Source of the DNA: Arenicella sp.
Lineage (GTDB): Bacteria; Pseudomonadota; Gammaproteobacteria; Arenicellales; Arenicellaceae
Reading direction: 5' to 3'
NCBI GenBank assembly: GCA_018677115.1
Contig: JAHHOC010000505.1
Coordinates: forward strand, 1 to 17,729
DNA: 17,729 nt
The notes under the pieces: generated by a model
Seen by the model: only the letters and a program-made list of their open reading frames with translations
Databases searched by the model: none
What the model was told of the DNA's origin: nothing
Translations under genes and position numbers: made by a program
Shown here: positions 16,522 through 17,729 of the stretch, in pieces
Layout of the letters: each line of letters begins with the position of its first letter
How positions within the stretch are numbered: the stretch's first letter is position 1

Positions 16522-17457
16522 TTGAAAATATTATTGCTAAAAGACAACACCGCCAAGAACGGTGTTTTCTGTCTCTCCGGTCGTAGGCTGGTTGTTGTTG
16601 CGAGTCTTTCGTTGTTGGTCTTGCCGGTTGCACTCGGCCTCGCAAGTTACGCGGTGGTCGCTAAAATTGATCGGTCACTGAATCCATTTATTGATCCTCA
16701 GTACCGTATCGCTGTGGAAGAGAGAGTCAAGGAGCAGGAACAGGAAATTGTCAAAACACGTGATTATGTCCGCCAACACATGGATGTACTGGGTAGGCGT
16801 ATCGGCAGCCTGCAGGCGCAAGTATCCAGAATCAACGCAGTTGAGATGAGGATCGCCGATGTATCCGGTATCGATATCGAAAGCTTCCAGTTTGACCAGG
16901 ATCCGCCGATTGGGGGTGCTGCAGTGGGCGAAGAAGTTGATTCAGAGCAGATCGATATAGAAAACGCGATTGAGGCTATTGAACAGGAGCTGTCGTTGCG
17001 CGAATCCGAAATAGCGGCGATGGACTTCCTGCTATCGAGGAATAGTCTGGATTCCAAACAGACACCAGCCGGCTGGCCTGTCAAGGGTGGCTGGGTGTCT
17101 TCCAGCTTTGGTTCACGTATGCACCCGATGACGGGTAAAAAACAGTTCCATCGGGGGGTTGATATCCCGGGCAAATTGGGTGCTGATGTGCTGGCTGTTG
17201 CTGATGGTGTTGTAACACGGTCAACAAGGGGAGCAAACTATGGTTGGCTGGTTGAAATCGATCATGGAGACGGTTACACAACTTTGTACAGTCACAATAG
17301 CCGTAACCTGGTTACTGAGGGACAAACAGTGGTAAAAGGCCAGGCAGTTGCCCAGATCGGTTCTACCGGACGATCAACAGGCCCGCATGTGCATTTCGAG
17401 GTATTGAAGAAGAATCGAAATATTAATCCGGTCAAGTATCTGTATAAACAATCGTAA
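16522..17457 (+). CDS. M23-family peptidoglycan metalloendopeptidase, membrane-anchored
   Basis: A 311-residue LytM-type peptidase, predicted to cut peptide cross-links in the periplasm. After about 22 cytoplasmic residues there is one hydrophobic segment (about 23-47, signal anchor), a charged helical, probably coiled-coil region (about 60-110 and 138-172), and the M23 domain (about 184-305). The catalytic set is complete: zinc ligands H210 and D214 (HRGVD) and H291 (HVHFE), with H258 (YSHNS) and H289. It should therefore be an active enzyme, unlike degenerate EnvC/NlpD activators. The start is TTG 16522, giving MKILLLKDN; no ATG or GTG lies between it and the in-frame stop at 16468, and the GGGTTTTGG before it is a weak ribosome-binding sequence. 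It corresponds by position to the uncharacterised M23 gene before secA in Pseudomonas. Confidence 0.93.
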   Translation: MKILLLKDNTAKNGVFCLSGRRLVVVASLSLLVLPVALGLASYAVVAKIDRSLNPFIDPQYRIAVEERVKEQEQEIVKTRDYVRQHMDVLGRRIGSLQAQVSRINAVEMRIADVSGIDIESFQFDQDPPIGGAAVGEEVDSEQIDIENAIEAIEQELSLRESEIAAMDFLLSRNSLDSKQTPAGWPVKGGWVSSSFGSRMHPMTGKKQFHRGVDIPGKLGADVLAVADGVVTRSTRGANYGWLVEIDHGDGYTTLYSHNSRNLVTEGQTVVKGQAVAQIGSTGRSTGPHVHFEVLKKNRNINPVKYLYKQS

Positions 17458-17476
17458 AACAGCATTTCGCTGTGAC

Positions 17477-17501
17477 AAAAAGGGCGGCTCCGCCCTTTTT
17501 T
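17477..17501 (+). terminator. Strong intrinsic terminator after the M23 gene
   Basis: AAAAAGGGCG (17477-17486) pairs with CGCCCTTTTT (17491-17500) across a GCTC loop and runs into six Ts (17496-17501). The flanking A tract makes it nearly symmetrical. A smaller hairpin ACAGC/GCTGT (17459-17463 with 17469-17473) precedes it, straight after the M23 stop codon. It separates the M23 gene from secA. Confidence 0.9.
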
Positions 17502-17552
17502 ATTGTCTGGCGGGGCGGTCAAAAATAGCTGCTATTCAGCTTCTGCTGCTGC

Positions 17553-17580
17553 TTGGATTTTGTAATTAAAGCCTTATACT
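17553..17580 (+). promoter_or_regulatory. Putative secA promoter
   Basis: TTGGAT (17553-17558) and TATACT (17575-17580) are 16 bp apart; the -10 has five of six consensus bases and the -35 three. It follows the terminator and would give a leader of about 75 nt. A short dyad AATAGC-T-GCTATT (17524-17536) lies just upstream. The 161 nt between terminator and secA contain no secM-like gene. Confidence 0.45.
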
Positions 17581-17662
17581 TACGCATTATCCGACTCGCC
17601 AGAAGAACCGAAGCCGATCCATGGCATCCTCACAACTATAGTCGCAAAACCAGGAAGACAAC

Positions 17663-17729
17663 GTGTTAACAAAAATTTTCGGCAGCCGCAATGACCGGTT
17701 AATCCGTCAAATGTACAAAAGGGTGCATA
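17663..17729 (+). CDS. secA: SecA, preprotein translocase ATPase, 3' partial (first 22 codons)
   Basis: Only the N-terminus is present: translation from GTG 17663 gives MLTKIFGSRNDRLIRQMYKR, followed by Val-His, and runs off the window edge. LTK-x-FGSRNDR is the typical beginning of proteobacterial SecA, the motor that drives unfolded preproteins through SecYEG. The GTG start is supported by AGGA at 17652-17655 with seven bases of spacing and by its match to the known N-terminus. The context (after lpxC, dciA and the M23 gene) fits secA in Pseudomonas-type genomes. Catalytic domains lie outside the window, so the call depends on these few residues and on position. Confidence 0.9.
   Translation, partial: MLTKIFGSRNDRLIRQMYKRVH

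Noticed and set aside
1..17729. Mobile element, phage, CRISPR, defence or toxin-antitoxin genes
   Set aside because: Every sizeable plus-strand frame is a dcw or neighbouring housekeeping gene in conserved order. No transposase, integrase, repeat array or foreign-looking segment was seen.

Overview
The window is the division and cell-wall (dcw) cluster of a Gram-negative bacterium, almost certainly a gammaproteobacterium. It continues through lpxC to the first codons of secA. The gene order is ftsI(partial)-murE-murF-mraY-murD-ftsW-murG-murC-ddl-ftsQ-ftsA-ftsZ-lpxC, then dciA (DUF721) on the minus strand, an M23 peptidase and secA(partial). The Gram-negative assignment rests on LpxC (lipid A synthesis) and on the meso-diaminopimelate-type DNPR motif in MurE. 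The dciA/M23/secA arrangement after lpxC is, from memory, that of Pseudomonas and related lineages rather than Escherichia, where secM sits there. Genus cannot be read from the sequence.

Positions 1-13375 form one tightly packed plus-strand transcription unit. Ten of the eleven junctions from ftsI to ftsA either overlap (1, 4 or 8 nt) or, for mraY-murD, leave 6 nt; a 47-nt gap precedes ftsZ, which has a clear Shine-Dalgarno. The genes cover successive steps of one process: MurC, MurD, MurE and MurF build the UDP-MurNAc-pentapeptide (Ddl supplies D-Ala-D-Ala), MraY and MurG make lipid I and lipid II, FtsW/FtsI polymerise and cross-link septal wall, and FtsQ, FtsA and FtsZ organise the divisome.

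The 342-nt ftsZ-lpxC gap (14599-14940) is the most structured non-coding stretch. It holds a 21-codon ORF with a good ribosome-binding sequence, a terminator-like hairpin inside that ORF, an 18-bp interrupted hairpin, a 20-bp palindrome, and an AT-rich promoter-like segment very close to the lpxC start, which has no Shine-Dalgarno. lpxC therefore seems to be separately transcribed and possibly controlled.

From 15850 on, lpxC and dciA converge with 33 nt between them. dciA and the M23 gene diverge from a 126-nt region with several dyads. A strong intrinsic terminator follows the M23 gene, and a 161-nt region between it and secA carries a plausible secA promoter. No mobile element, CRISPR array, tRNA or rRNA was seen. 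The window is essentially core housekeeping DNA and I did not find a convincing new system. The best leads are the ftsZ-lpxC regulatory region and a degenerate, normally conserved Trp-containing motif in FtsW.
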